Origin: a virus
Strand: one strand, 5' to 3'
Length of the DNA: 35,130 nt
IMG/VR virus record: IMGVR_UViG_3300021599_000436
Span: 1-35,130 of that record
The notes beneath the pieces were generated by a model. That model had not been told where the DNA came from. It saw only the letters and a list, made by a program, of their open reading frames with translations, and ran no database searches. Of this stretch, positions 1 to 8,121 are shown piece after piece. Each line of letters starts with the position of its first letter. Within the stretch, counting starts at the first letter, position 1. Both the position numbers and the translations under genes were made by a program.

Positions 1-520
1 ACATCTTGACTGCGTGGGTCATATCCTTTGCTTCAGCGCCGATTTGCTTTGTATCTTGCAAATCTTTCATTTCATTTCCATCTTTTTCAAAATAAATTGC
101 AGGAAGTAATGCAGAAATTGAATCAACAACAATCATGTCAACTCCCGCTTCCATTAATTTAGTTGCAACATCAACCATGTCATTAACAGTTTTTGCTGGA
201 GAATAAATAAGGGAAGATGAATCTACTCCCAAAGACTCTGCCCAAGACTGATCATATGAAGCTTCAGCATCAATCCAAGCGCATGTCTTACCTTGCTTTT
301 GTGCAATAGCAATCATTTGTAAACAAAATGATGATTTTCCTGCGGACTTATTTCCCCATACAAGAACTTGTCTGCCGTAACCTAAACCGCCACGGAGCGC
401 AAAGTTTAGCCCAATACTTGGCGTAAGTTGTTTTTCAACTTGAACGTCTTGTGCTGACTGAACTCTTGCTCTTGTTTTTGGATCTAATTTTGATAGTACA
501 CTATCTATATCTATTTTCAT
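1..520 (-). CDS. recA: RecA-like recombinase, 3' end beyond window
   Basis: This is the N-terminal 173 residues of a RecA/RadA-type ATPase for homologous recombination. ATG at 518-520 is preceded by an AAGG ribosome site. Walker A is GNKSAGKS at about residues 55-62; the RecA motif IDAEASYD corresponds to the usual IDAEHAFD and carries the catalytic Glu; Walker B is MIVVDSISALLP at about residues 132-143. The frame stays open to base 1, so the C-terminal part of the ATPase core, including loops L1/L2, lies outside. It is the last gene visible in the replication block, downstream of the MazG-like gene, and a TGGTATACT extended -10 sits just upstream. Phage RecA-like proteins usually support replication and repair. 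The family call is firm; RecA versus a shorter phage RecA-like subtype cannot be decided from half a protein. Confidence 0.9.
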   Translation of the reverse strand, partial: MKIDIDSVLSKLDPKTRARVQSAQDVQVEKQLTPSIGLNFALRGGLGYGRQVLVWGNKSAGKSSFCLQMIAIAQKQGKTCAWIDAEASYDQSWAESLGVDSSSLIYSPAKTVNDMVDVATKLMEAGVDMIVVDSISALLPAIYFEKDGNEMKDLQDTKQIGAEAKDMTHAVKM

Positions 521-540
521 ATTTACCTTTTCTTTCTCCT

Positions 541-549
541 AGTATACCA
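541..549 (-). promoter_or_regulatory. Extended -10 promoter before recA
   Basis: The minus strand reads TGGTATACT, a TGnTATAcT extended -10, in the gap between the MazG-like stop and recA. No convincing -35 is present, which is common for extended -10 promoters. Transcription would start near 534, giving a leader of about 14 nt. Promoter activity is inferred. Confidence 0.4.
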
Positions 550-550
550 T

Positions 551-898
551 TTAAAATAAGTTCCCGTGAAGTCTTGGACGCTCTTTATTTATATTAATTT
601 TCTTGTCTAAAATTTCATCTAGGCTATGTGTTACAGATCCTTCATTCATCATTGCCGCATAAATGTCTAGAAGCCTAATAATTACATCGGCCATTTCTTC
701 TACAACTTCTTCAGAGCCTTTACTTTTTCTAATTGCTTCTAATACTTCAGTAACTTCTGAGTGTACTAAAGCCAGCTTGTTTCCAATCTTGTCATTAGAA
801 TATTCTCCATCCCAAAATCCTTTTTGTATTGCAGTCTCATGCAGCATAGCAGACAATGCATCTAACCCATACTCAGTTACAATTTGATTACTGTTCAT
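551..898 (-). CDS. MazG-like nucleotide pyrophosphohydrolase
   Basis: A 115-residue all-helical protein of the MazG/dUTPase-like superfamily, whose members hydrolyse (d)NTPs to (d)NMP and pyrophosphate. The metal-binding signature is visible as ExxE (E48, E51, in HSEVTEVLEA) and ExxD (E68, D71, in EEMADVIIRLLD). The length fits single-domain phage MazG-like proteins. Its start overlaps the stop of the upstream 66-residue gene by 11 bp, so it is probably translated from the polymerase operon. A role in nucleotide-pool sanitation during replication is inferred; ppGpp hydrolysis is another activity reported for phage MazG proteins and cannot be separated here. Confidence 0.8.
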   Translation of the reverse strand: MNSNQIVTEYGLDALSAMLHETAIQKGFWDGEYSNDKIGNKLALVHSEVTEVLEAIRKSKGSEEVVEEMADVIIRLLDIYAAMMNEGSVTHSLDEILDKKININKERPRLHGNLF

Positions 899-1088
899 TT
901 TTATCTCTCAAACTAAATGTAAATGATGGGCCATCCTCATCATAATCTATTACCAACTCTTTATTTTTTATATCTACATCTAAAAACTTAAGGGTTGGAA
1001 CTGTTAGCTTTCCATACTCTTCTAACAATGCCACCAAAACTTGGTTCATGCTTATTGATTGAACTAAGCTATCAATATCTTCTGTCAT
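888..1088 (-). CDS. Conserved small protein of unknown function, 66 aa
   Basis: A small acidic protein with an N-terminal helical half and a C-terminal beta-rich half (residues about 45-62, LVIDYDEDGPSFTFSLRD). I recognise no catalytic motif. It starts inside the polymerase stop through an ATGA overlap and overlaps the MazG-like gene by 11 bp, so it is tightly embedded between two replication genes. Small proteins of similar appearance lie next to phage dnaE genes, from memory; no function is assigned. Confidence 0.7.
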   Translation of the reverse strand: MTEDIDSLVQSISMNQVLVALLEEYGKLTVPTLKFLDVDIKNKELVIDYDEDGPSFTFSLRDKNEQ

Positions 1089-4000
1089 TTTATTTCCTTT
1101 ACGTTTAAAGTCCCATCATCTAGTTTTGACAAGACTAGCTTACATTTCATTCCTTCACGCATTTTTGCTAAAGACATTTTGTACATTGTTGGGAAAACAA
1201 TTACTCTAGTTAACTCTTTATTTTTATTAGATAAAACTATATGACTCATCATTTTCCCAGCTTTAGTTTTATATGGAGTAAAGTTTACAACAACATATTC
1301 ATCTTCTGCAATATCATATTCTTTTCTATACAAATAGTCTACAAACAAATCATTAGACTTTGGATCTATTTCTGAAACCTTAATATATCTTGCAATTCTA
1401 TTGTCTCCAACTAATACAAAATACATCTGGCCAGACTCAATTTGTGTTTGCTCTGTATGGAATAATCCTATAGAACCAGTCTCATCTACAATTTCTATTC
1501 TTGACCAACCATTACCTCTTTTAATTCCCTTGACCATTCCAAACATCACGAACGATCCTAGGTCATCAAATTCAGAGATAGGTCTTGCTTGAGATTTAAT
1601 TCTTGGAGGTAAGTCTAAGTTAAATGTAGGAATTCCTAAGAACTCGTAGTATCTTTCTTTTTCGTCACCTTGTCTTGGATTATCATCAAACGCCGCAGCG
1701 CCCACGGCATTAAGAGCAGAAACAGCCCTACTATTAATACCGCTACCTTTTTGCGATGCCCTTTCAATAAATTCAGCATAATTTTTATATGGTCCTTTCT
1801 CTATTATTTTATTAGCAATACTGTCTGAAATAAATTTAATTTCACATAAACCAAATCTAATTGCTTCCCCTTGAAGTGAAAAATAAAGCTTTGACTCATT
1901 AATATGAGGCAGGAGAATTTTTAATCCTAATCTTTTACACTCAATTAAATATTCTGTTCTGGCATCTTTATCATTTTCGTTTTTAAGAACTGAAAACATA
2001 AACTCAAGCGGGTAGTAAGTTTTAAGCCAAGCAGTATAATAACTAAGCATAGAGTAAGCAACGGCGTGAGAGCGATTAAAAGAATAACCTGCGTGAGCTT
2101 CAAAATCGTGCCAGAGCTCTTCTGCTTTTTTCTGAGAAATGTGTTTTGAAGCCCCAGTAATAAACTGATCTTTGAACTGGTCGAATTCTTTTGCATCTTT
2201 TTTCTTTCCAATAATCTTGCGGACCTTATCAGCCTCTGACCAAGACATACCACCTAGGTATACGCAGGCTTGCATTACCTGCTCCTGATATATAATAACA
2301 CCATATGTATTTTCAGTAAACTCCTTCATAATAGTATGGCTATAATCTACAGCTTCCTTGCCATTTTTTCTATTAATATAAGAAGCGCCAACAGTATTCA
2401 TAGCTCCTGGTCTAACCAAAGCATTTGATGCAACTAGATCTTCAAACTTATCAATACCCATCTTTATAAGAAGATTGGTGTACGGAGTTGCTTCTGCTTG
2501 AAACACGCCTTTAGTATATCCTTCGCTCAAATTCTTATAAACCTTTTTATCGTCCATTGGTATTGATGATAGATCTACATCTTTACCGCTGCGCTCTTTG
2601 ATTGATTTTAATGTATCAGATATTACAGAAAGTGTTTTTAGGCCGAGTGCATCAAGCTTGATAAGTCCAATATCTGCCACAGTGTCCATGTCATATCCAA
2701 CAACTGGAATTCTTCCAGAAACATCATCATTAGCATCTGCTCTAGATTCTACAGGAGCATAATTTCTAAGTTCATCTTTTGCAACAACAACACCAGCAGC
2801 ATGTACTCCTACAGATCTAATTCTTCCACGAAGTTTATCTGCCAACCATTGAACTTCTGGATACTTGGCTCTAAACTCTCTAGTATTTGGAGAACTTAAA
2901 AAATCTTCAAACGTGTCTATTTGTTTTGTTGCACGGTTAACTTCTTGAAGTGGAACCATAAATACACGAGCAGCATCACGAATTACACCCTTATCTTTAA
3001 AATAAGTATATGTTGAAATAGACGCAACGTGCTTAAATTTCTTTTTTAAATAATCCTTAACTTCTTTGCGACGACGATCTTCAAAATCTGTATCAATATC
3101 TGGAAAGTCATTACGCTCTGGATTAATAAATCTAAAAAACAGTAGGTTATATTCAATTGGATCTACATCTGTAATACCAAGGGCATAGCAGACTAAAGAG
3201 CCAGCAGCAGAACCTCGACCTGGACCAACCATAATATTTTGGCCTTTAGCCCAGTTAATCATATCTGCAACAACTAAAAAGTAGGACGCAAATGCCTTAT
3301 CTTTAATTATAGATAACTCTTCTTCAATTCTATCTAGGTAGGTCTGATCCTCGTCCCTGTTTAGCCTTTTAAGGCCTTCTAGGGCCATTTGGCGGAGCTT
3401 TTGGTCGGCATTGGTCTTAGGTACAGGCAATAGGTCTAGACCCCTGTTAAAATCGTATTCTTCAATTTTAGAGGCTATCTCCATGGTATTATCGTAAATG
3501 TCTGTTCGATTAATACCTGACTTATTAAAGTCTGCCTCAATTTCGGAACGAGTTTGAATAAACAAATTCATATCCTGAAATGATATTTTTCTATCTGGAT
3601 AAAGATAGTTTAATCTTTCATTAATGTCCTTTATATTTCTAGACATTTCAACATCTGCATCTTTATCTACTTTAGGAGATGTTGAAAGAATAAGCATGGC
3701 TTCTTCTAATACTCTATCTTCTTCTTTAGCAAAGTGAGCATCTCCAGTTGCCACCGCCTTAATTTTAAGCTCATCAGCAAGTTTAAGAAGAGCAGAGTTT
3801 ATTTCTGGCGGATTATGAGACTGTACTTCAACATAAAAATCTTCTTGAAAAGTTTTTTTAAAATCTTTGAGTATAAGCTTTGCTTCTCCCAATTCGCCTT
3901 TTTCGATGCACTTACTAATAAGCCCATTAAGGCATCCGCTAAGAACAATAATACCTTCCGCATATTCTTTTAAAACCTCTCTATCAATACGTGGCTTGTG

Positions 4001-4351
4001 ATAAAAACCCTCGTTCCAAGCAATTTCCTGCAAGACATTAATATTATTTAAACCAATTTGGTTTTTAGCCAATAAAATAATGTGGTTATACGCTTGTATA
4101 CTTTTATCTGTTTTAGAAGATCTATCAAATCTATCTGTTGAAGAGATATAAGCCTCTACGCCAAGAATAGGCTTTATGCCCAGTTCTTTTGCTGCTATTT
4201 GCATATCTCTATGTGAAGAAATTGTACCATGATCTGTGATTGCAATTGAAGTTTGACCAGCATCTAGGGCAGCTTGGCATAACTCTTTTGGAGAATTTAG
4301 TCCATCCATTAATGAATAGTAGGAGTGAACATGTAAATGTGTAAAATTCAT
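1085..4351 (-). CDS. dnaE: DNA polymerase III alpha subunit (DnaE-type, intact PHP)
   Basis: The phage replicative polymerase, family C, 1088 residues. An ATG at 4369 is possible, but the start at 4351 is preferred: AGGCGG lies six bases upstream, it overlaps the previous stop as TAATG, and the protein then begins MNFTHLHVHS as family members do. The PHP domain (about 1-210) keeps all nine ligands known from actinobacterial DnaE1: H7, H9, D16, H41, E66, H90, C140, D204 and H206. The polymerase core has the GPGRGSAAGS motif, the catalytic pair in PDIDTDF and the third Asp in KLDALGLKTL. VRPGAMN and the NRSHAVAYS finger/thumb motifs follow, and a C-terminal OB domain lies near FVMFGMVKGIKRGNGWSRI. 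The intact PHP implies built-in 3'-5' proofreading; no separate exonuclease gene is in the window. Confidence 0.95.
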   Translation of the reverse strand: MNFTHLHVHSYYSLMDGLNSPKELCQAALDAGQTSIAITDHGTISSHRDMQIAAKELGIKPILGVEAYISSTDRFDRSSKTDKSIQAYNHIILLAKNQIGLNNINVLQEIAWNEGFYHKPRIDREVLKEYAEGIIVLSGCLNGLISKCIEKGELGEAKLILKDFKKTFQEDFYVEVQSHNPPEINSALLKLADELKIKAVATGDAHFAKEEDRVLEEAMLILSTSPKVDKDADVEMSRNIKDINERLNYLYPDRKISFQDMNLFIQTRSEIEADFNKSGINRTDIYDNTMEIASKIEEYDFNRGLDLLPVPKTNADQKLRQMALEGLKRLNRDEDQTYLDRIEEELSIIKDKAFASYFLVVADMINWAKGQNIMVGPGRGSAAGSLVCYALGITDVDPIEYNLLFFRFINPERNDFPDIDTDFEDRRRKEVKDYLKKKFKHVASISTYTYFKDKGVIRDAARVFMVPLQEVNRATKQIDTFEDFLSSPNTREFRAKYPEVQWLADKLRGRIRSVGVHAAGVVVAKDELRNYAPVESRADANDDVSGRIPVVGYDMDTVADIGLIKLDALGLKTLSVISDTLKSIKERSGKDVDLSSIPMDDKKVYKNLSEGYTKGVFQAEATPYTNLLIKMGIDKFEDLVASNALVRPGAMNTVGASYINRKNGKEAVDYSHTIMKEFTENTYGVIIYQEQVMQACVYLGGMSWSEADKVRKIIGKKKDAKEFDQFKDQFITGASKHISQKKAEELWHDFEAHAGYSFNRSHAVAYSMLSYYTAWLKTYYPLEFMFSVLKNENDKDARTEYLIECKRLGLKILLPHINESKLYFSLQGEAIRFGLCEIKFISDSIANKIIEKGPYKNYAEFIERASQKGSGINSRAVSALNAVGAAAFDDNPRQGDEKERYYEFLGIPTFNLDLPPRIKSQARPISEFDDLGSFVMFGMVKGIKRGNGWSRIEIVDETGSIGLFHTEQTQIESGQMYFVLVGDNRIARYIKVSEIDPKSNDLFVDYLYRKEYDIAEDEYVVVNFTPYKTKAGKMMSHIVLSNKNKELTRVIVFPTMYKMSLAKMREGMKCKLVLSKLDDGTLNVKEIK

Positions 4352-4557
4352 TAGTATCCGCCTAAACATTCATTTCTAGTATGATAAAGTCTAATCTTTG
4401 TCATAGTCTTTCGGTTTGGAGCACTGAGTGGCTCACCACAACAACCACATTCCATGTCCCATTCGCCAGAAAAGAAATCGTATCGTAATCCTTTTGTGCG
4501 GTTGTATTTATCTATACGAAACTGCGTAAATGGGTCTGGTATGTCGTATGATTTCAT
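4351..4557 (-). CDS. Small Cys-rich protein upstream of dnaE, 68 aa
   Basis: Unrecognised 68-residue protein. The first 35 residues are polar and aromatic; the second half has C37, C39, C40, H59 and C64, which could form one zinc site, though the spacing matches no family I can name. Its stop and the dnaE start share one base (TAATG), so it is probably translationally coupled to the polymerase. It follows the strong hairpin that ends the SSB region. Function is unknown. Confidence 0.65.
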   Translation of the reverse strand: MKSYDIPDPFTQFRIDKYNRTKGLRYDFFSGEWDMECGCCGEPLSAPNRKTMTKIRLYHTRNECLGGY

Positions 4558-4570
4558 TTTGCTATTCTAC

Positions 4571-4614
4571 TATATGCAATGAGGCCAGTCAATAGACTGG
4601 CCTCATTGTATATA
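4571..4614 (-). terminator. Twenty-base-pair hairpin between SSB and dnaE operon
   Basis: A near-perfect inverted repeat: arms 4571-4590 and 4595-4614 pair over 20 bp with a single G-T wobble (4576/4609) around a four-base loop. The core is GAGGCCAGTC/GACTGGCCTC. There is no T tract on either side, so it is not a classical intrinsic terminator; it could be a factor-dependent terminator, an RNase barrier or a processing site. The current SSB reading frame ends inside its arm (4603-4605), whereas the out-of-frame SSB tail ends just before it (4616-4618). Confidence 0.6.
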
Positions 4615-5100
4615 ATTACCACTCCAAATTGTTGCTTGTTGAAGAGGCTTCTTCTTTATCCTGAGATTCGCCCATATAGAATGCTTCTTGTTCCGCATAT
4701 GAATTGTTTTACCGCTTGTACCTTGTGAAAGAATTGCTACGTATGGCTCTTCCTTACCGTCATCCACCAATACGTTAATATATAAACGTGTTCTAGCTTT
4801 CCAACCAGCCTTTGGGTCTTTACGATGTTGCTCGTTAGCCCAATCACGACCTTCTGTTTCCATTGTATCTAATGCTTTACGACGATAGTCTTTTGGATTA
4901 GTATGCTCTAACGCAATAAATCCACAACCTAGCTTATCGTTGTATGTTGGTGAGTCTGGATCCAACTCTTGCAAAAAGCGAATCTTTACGCTTTCTCCAT
5001 CTTCAATCTTTAGCCAGCGACCTTTATTGTCTTCTCCACCGCTATAAGTAGGCTTGTCCAATGCCTTGTTTAGGTCTTTTAGACCCTTTACTATACTCAT
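4603..5100 (-). CDS. Phage ssDNA-binding protein, C-terminus apparently frameshifted
   Basis: 165 residues, of which about the first 131 look like the ssDNA-binding protein of actinophages (recalled, not searched): a DGESVKIRFLQELD strand near the N-terminus, the central GFIALEHTNPKDYRRKAL segment, and RTRLYINVLVDDGKEEPYVA before LSQGTSGKT. After that point the frame becomes basic and unusual (IHMRNKKHSIWANLRIKKK) and its stop lies inside a hairpin. The -1 frame over the same DNA encodes a typical acidic SSB tail. The gene sits between primase and polymerase, has an AAGGAG ribosome site, and a TGATATAAT promoter lies upstream. The N-terminal call is good; the in-frame C-terminus is probably not the ancestral one. 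Confidence 0.75.
   Translation of the reverse strand: MSIVKGLKDLNKALDKPTYSGGEDNKGRWLKIEDGESVKIRFLQELDPDSPTYNDKLGCGFIALEHTNPKDYRRKALDTMETEGRDWANEQHRKDPKAGWKARTRLYINVLVDDGKEEPYVAILSQGTSGKTIHMRNKKHSIWANLRIKKKPLQQATIWSGNYIQ
4616..4708 (-). pseudogene. Out-of-frame acidic SSB C-terminal tail
   Basis: In the frame -1 to the SSB gene, 30 codons are open between a TAA at 4709-4711 and a TAA at 4616-4618. They read YAEQEAFYMGE, then a Glu/Ser-rich linker, and end LEW. An acidic tail ending in a hydrophobic or aromatic residue is the normal end of SSB proteins, where it recruits partners. The stop falls just before the 4571-4614 hairpin, as expected for the real gene end. From remembered homologues, some 50-60 codons that normally separate LSQGT from this tail are missing. 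The missing length is recall, not measurement. Confidence 0.6.
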
Positions 5101-5148
5101 TTATATCTCCTTGTTTGTAGTTGATGGTATATATCCATCTGTGTTTTC

Positions 5149-5157
5149 ATTATATCA
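5149..5157 (-). promoter_or_regulatory. Extended -10 promoter before the SSB gene
   Basis: The minus strand reads TGATATAAT, a perfect TGnTATAAT, overlapping the primase stop. A weak -35 (AATACA at 5172-5177) is 17 bases upstream. Initiation near 5142 would give a leader of about 42 nt with a small dyad (GATGG/CCATC) and an AAGGAG ribosome site. High SSB demand makes a dedicated promoter plausible. Confidence 0.5.
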
Positions 5158-6153
5158 CGAGTTCCAAGATCTGTATTCCATATCGGAAACAGAATTTTTA
5201 ATGCATATTTTTATTTCTTCATCGGTCATATCGCCAGCATCTTTTGCATCATGAGGATATATTCTACCATATTCATAGGAAGCCCACAATAGGTCTTTAA
5301 ACTTTAATTTTGAAGCAATACTTTTACCTAGCTCCCTGCCTGCAGTATCTGCATCTGTCATTATAGTTATTTTATTAAAATGCCTATTAAGCAAATTGTG
5401 TTGTTCCGTAGAAAGAAATCCTCCTAAAGTAGCAACAACATTTGGAAATCCTGCTTGATGAACACGAATTGCATCAAAGCTAGACTCAACAACTATTACA
5501 TGGTCTCCAATTTTTTTAGCACGGTGTATATTAAATAGCGTTTTACTCTTAGGCAAATTTGTACTATTTTTAAAAGTTTTACCTTCAATTGATCTAGCAA
5601 CAATACCGATAGGCATTCCATCTGGGCTATGTACTGGTACCGTTACCATATCCATATTCTTTGAATATCCTAAATTAAAGTATTTTCCAGACTCCATTTT
5701 AATGCCTCTGGACTCAAAATACTTTTGTGCTCTCCATTCTGTTACAAGGTCGTCGTTTAATTTTGCAAGAGTTTCTTTAGAGAACTCTTCAAAAGTTGGC
5801 TTTTCTTCTAGTGATTCTGCAAGTAGTTCATCAAAATTTTCTAAAGCTTCGGATTCTTTTGAAGATATAAATCTCATAGCTTCAAACTCATTTTTATTTG
5901 TAATTCTTTTAACTAGCTCTTGTAGTGTTCCAGCTTCTCCGCAGGATGGGTTAAAGCATATAAATGCACCCTTTTCACGACTAACGCTAAAACTTGAAGT
6001 ATGTCTATTAGAATGAAATGGGCAGTAGCAAAGAAAGTCGTTAGAAGTTTCTCCAGTTATACTAAGCCCTAAAGATTTTAGGACAGACTTGATGTGGGCT
6101 GGTGAGTAGCTCGTGGTATCAATTTGTTCTGTGTTGTACCCTCTAATTGCCAT
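5155..6153 (-). CDS. DnaG-type DNA primase
   Basis: 332 residues from the ATG at 6153; an upstream ATG at 6204 would add 17 unlikely residues. The N-terminal CHC2-type zinc finger has CPFH at residues 44-47 and ICFNPSCG about 25 residues later. A TOPRIM domain follows at about 205-290, with the acidic Glu in VIVVESSFDAIRVH and the DxD in IMTDADTAGRELG. It makes RNA primers for the phage replisome. There is no C-terminal helicase-binding domain of bacterial DnaG size, as expected for a compact phage primase paired with its own helicase (6361-7608). It overlaps the upstream 100-residue gene by 76 bp. Confidence 0.9.
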   Translation of the reverse strand: MAIRGYNTEQIDTTSYSPAHIKSVLKSLGLSITGETSNDFLCYCPFHSNRHTSSFSVSREKGAFICFNPSCGEAGTLQELVKRITNKNEFEAMRFISSKESEALENFDELLAESLEEKPTFEEFSKETLAKLNDDLVTEWRAQKYFESRGIKMESGKYFNLGYSKNMDMVTVPVHSPDGMPIGIVARSIEGKTFKNSTNLPKSKTLFNIHRAKKIGDHVIVVESSFDAIRVHQAGFPNVVATLGGFLSTEQHNLLNRHFNKITIMTDADTAGRELGKSIASKLKFKDLLWASYEYGRIYPHDAKDAGDMTDEEIKICIKNSVSDMEYRSWNS

Positions 6154-6380
6154 GCCTTCTTCTTTCCTACATAAACGCCATGAATGCTCATTAAGAACTT
6201 CCATGTTTCACCAGTAAATTCTACCGAAAAAGCTGGATCTATGTCAAGTACCCTGATGTATCCTTTGCCACGCATATCTTGAATTAACAAGTTTTCATAC
6301 TGAGGCCTTAAGCTTATAAGTTGAGAATTATCATGAAACTCAACCTGAACCTGAAATCTTTTAATTCTTCGATGAGTCAT
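6078..6380 (-). CDS. Small protein between helicase and primase, 100 aa
   Basis: A basic, beta-rich protein with an N-terminal MTHRRIKRFQVQVEF segment, a central QYENLLIQDMRGKGYIRVLD and an aromatic VEFTGETWKFLMSIHGVYVGKKKAWQ. Function is not recognised. It overlaps the helicase 3' end by 20 bp and the primase 5' end by 76 bp in a different frame, an unusually long overlap. The order helicase, small protein, primase suggests a replisome accessory role, which is only inferred from position. An alternative ATG lies two codons upstream (6386). Confidence 0.7.
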   Translation of the reverse strand: MTHRRIKRFQVQVEFHDNSQLISLRPQYENLLIQDMRGKGYIRVLDIDPAFSVEFTGETWKFLMSIHGVYVGKKKAWQLEGTTQNKLIPRATHQPTSSLS

Positions 6381-7608
6381 TTGCAAATGGGTTTTCGTAT
6401 ATTTCCTTTACAAGACCTCTGTTGATGTCCCAATCTAAATACATTCCAAATTCTTGTCCATGTCTATTCTTTCTAGATACAACCTCAATCATATTTGTAC
6501 CAGTATACTTATGAATAGCAATAGCCATATCTGCATCATATTCGATAGCCTTAGACCAAGCAACTTGGGAAAGCATTGGTGGATTATCTTGATCTGATAC
6601 ATCATCCATTGTCGCTGCAGTAATATCAATAATAGGAATATTGTTTGTCATTGCAAGCATTTTAAACTCACGAGATATATTCATATTACGCTCTGTTGCG
6701 CCCATACTCTTTTTATTATCAGAAAAAAGTTGGTGATAGTCTAAGATAACTAGGTCTGGTTTATGCTGATCAATTTTACCTTGAATGGTTGCTGGAGTTA
6801 CTTCTGACATTCCCTCATTTGAGACAAGAACAAATCCGTTTTTATTATCAAACTTCTTTTGTCCCCATGAACGAAAATCATCAATATTAATTTCTCCCTT
6901 TGATAAATCGCTAGCACGAAATAGTCCTGAACCCATCATTGTGTAAATGCGGTCACGCATATTTTCTGGAGACATTTCAAGAGAAACAATCATTGGCTTA
7001 AATCCTTGCTCCCAAGCTTTACATGCAAGGTAAGATGTAAACCAAGTTTTTCCTCGTCCTGGCCAACCAATAGCAACAATTAAATGTCCTGGAGCCATAC
7101 CAGTTGGATACGCTAAATCAATTGCTTCAAACCCTGTTTTAATTCCTGGGGACCCACCCATTGTTGCAGAGCGAAGTTTAACTGACTCAAAGTGCTTAGT
7201 AGCATTTTCAATATCTGTAACTTCTAGGTCTCTAACATTATTTGTAAATTTACTAAGCATAGAAAGCTGACTTTGCATTTGAGACAAAACTCTTGAAGCA
7301 GCATCTTCTTTTAGCATAGAGCCACCCTTAAGAATTATATTCTTAATTCTGCTAGTAAGATATTCATTCTTTAACTTATCCAAGTAGTATGCGGTTTCGC
7401 CTTTAATGTTTGTGTCTGGATCAAAGTCTTTAAACTTTTCTTGAAGAATACCAACTTCTGGAACTGCTTTAAACTTATAATAATAAGACTTTAAGCCCTC
7501 CCAAATATCTCTATGTGATGTAAAAATTTCATCAACATTATCAGCAAGAAGTACACTGATGTCTTTATTCTTACATACTGCAGAAATTAATGTTGCCTCA
7601 GTATTCAT
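6361..7608 (-). CDS. dnaB: DnaB-family replicative helicase
   Basis: 415 residues. The N-terminal helical domain (about 1-140) resembles the DnaB N-domain. The RecA-like motor has Walker A GWPGRGKT at about residue 180, MIVSLEMSPENMRDRI (motif H1a-like), Walker B LVILDYHQLF, and a C-terminal SRKNRHGQE arginine-finger region, all in DnaB order. It unwinds DNA at the phage fork and would work with the primase and DnaE just downstream. It starts within the stop of the 107-residue gene by a 4-bp ATGA overlap. Confidence 0.92.
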   Translation of the reverse strand: MNTEATLISAVCKNKDISVLLADNVDEIFTSHRDIWEGLKSYYYKFKAVPEVGILQEKFKDFDPDTNIKGETAYYLDKLKNEYLTSRIKNIILKGGSMLKEDAASRVLSQMQSQLSMLSKFTNNVRDLEVTDIENATKHFESVKLRSATMGGSPGIKTGFEAIDLAYPTGMAPGHLIVAIGWPGRGKTWFTSYLACKAWEQGFKPMIVSLEMSPENMRDRIYTMMGSGLFRASDLSKGEINIDDFRSWGQKKFDNKNGFVLVSNEGMSEVTPATIQGKIDQHKPDLVILDYHQLFSDNKKSMGATERNMNISREFKMLAMTNNIPIIDITAATMDDVSDQDNPPMLSQVAWSKAIEYDADMAIAIHKYTGTNMIEVVSRKNRHGQEFGMYLDWDINRGLVKEIYENPFANDSSKN

Positions 7609-7928
7609 TCTATACCGCCTTTTTCTACTAACGTTTTAGTTTTTTCTAGCAAGGCTTTCCTTGCCTCTTTATCTTTTTTAATAGCAATAATAGCAGCTTC
7701 CATTTTATCAAAATTATAGAAAAAGAAATTTAGTGGGTGCCCAGATTTTTGCAGACTAAAGTAATACTCTAATATCTCTATTGCACGTTCTAGACCTACG
7801 CTATCTATAACATCTTGCATAGCCCACTTTTCTCTAAACTTATTAATTTTAGGAGCAGTGTTATATTTTTGCTTGTATAGGTTTTGATATAAAGTCAGCA
7901 TTATGTAAGGCTCTTTATTATTTGCCAT
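7605..7928 (-). CDS. Small helical protein upstream of helicase, 107 aa
   Basis: Predominantly helical: residues about 10-60 contain LYQNLYKQKYNTAPKINKFREKW and a YYFSLQKSGHPLNFFFYNFDKM segment, followed by a basic helix (AIIAIKKDKEARKALLEKTKTLV). No motif is recognised. Its position directly before, and overlapping, a DnaB-type helicase is where phages often carry a helicase loader or replication-initiation factor. That role is a guess from context only: no AAA+ motif is present. Confidence 0.75.
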   Translation of the reverse strand: MANNKEPYIMLTLYQNLYKQKYNTAPKINKFREKWAMQDVIDSVGLERAIEILEYYFSLQKSGHPLNFFFYNFDKMEAAIIAIKKDKEARKALLEKTKTLVEKGGIE

Positions 7929-8121
7929 CTTTTAGCTCTTTCTCTATCTCAGTTGTCTTTTCAATTAGTTTATTTTCAACAAACTTATAGACACGCTCTG
8001 TTGCCGCATCAACATTTTCTCCAGATCTTACATCATCTTCTATGCCGACACCAATCTTAATGCTTTCATAATTGCCTAGATTACGTGTAAATGAAAGGTC
8101 TACCTTAACTCTCGTTGTCAT
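7918..8121 (-). CDS. Small conserved protein, 67 aa
   Basis: A short charged protein: a beta-rich start (RVKVDLSFTRNLGNYESIKIGVGIEDDV) and a C-terminal amphipathic helix (YKFVENKLIEKTTEIEKELK). No known domain. It has a good AAGGAG site and overlaps the zinc-finger gene by ATGA and the next gene by 11 bp. Function unknown; expressed with the helicase operon. Confidence 0.7.
   Translation of the reverse strand: MTTRVKVDLSFTRNLGNYESIKIGVGIEDDVRSGENVDAATERVYKFVENKLIEKTTEIEKELKDGK

Noticed and set aside
1945-2253. A 102-codon minus-strand frame inside dnaE
   Set aside because: Out of frame with the polymerase core, Leu/Ile-rich antisense-of-codon composition, no ribosome site; the polymerase motifs across this span are intact.
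4351-4369. Earlier ATG (4369) as dnaE start
   Set aside because: It adds six residues without a ribosome site; the ATG at 4351 has AGGCGG and TAATG coupling and gives the normal family N-terminus.
4690-4715. Programmed -1 frameshift joining SSB to its acidic tail
   Set aside because: No X XXY YYZ heptamer exists between the -1 frame's opening TAA and the tail, and homologues as remembered have extra residues here; a deletion fits better.
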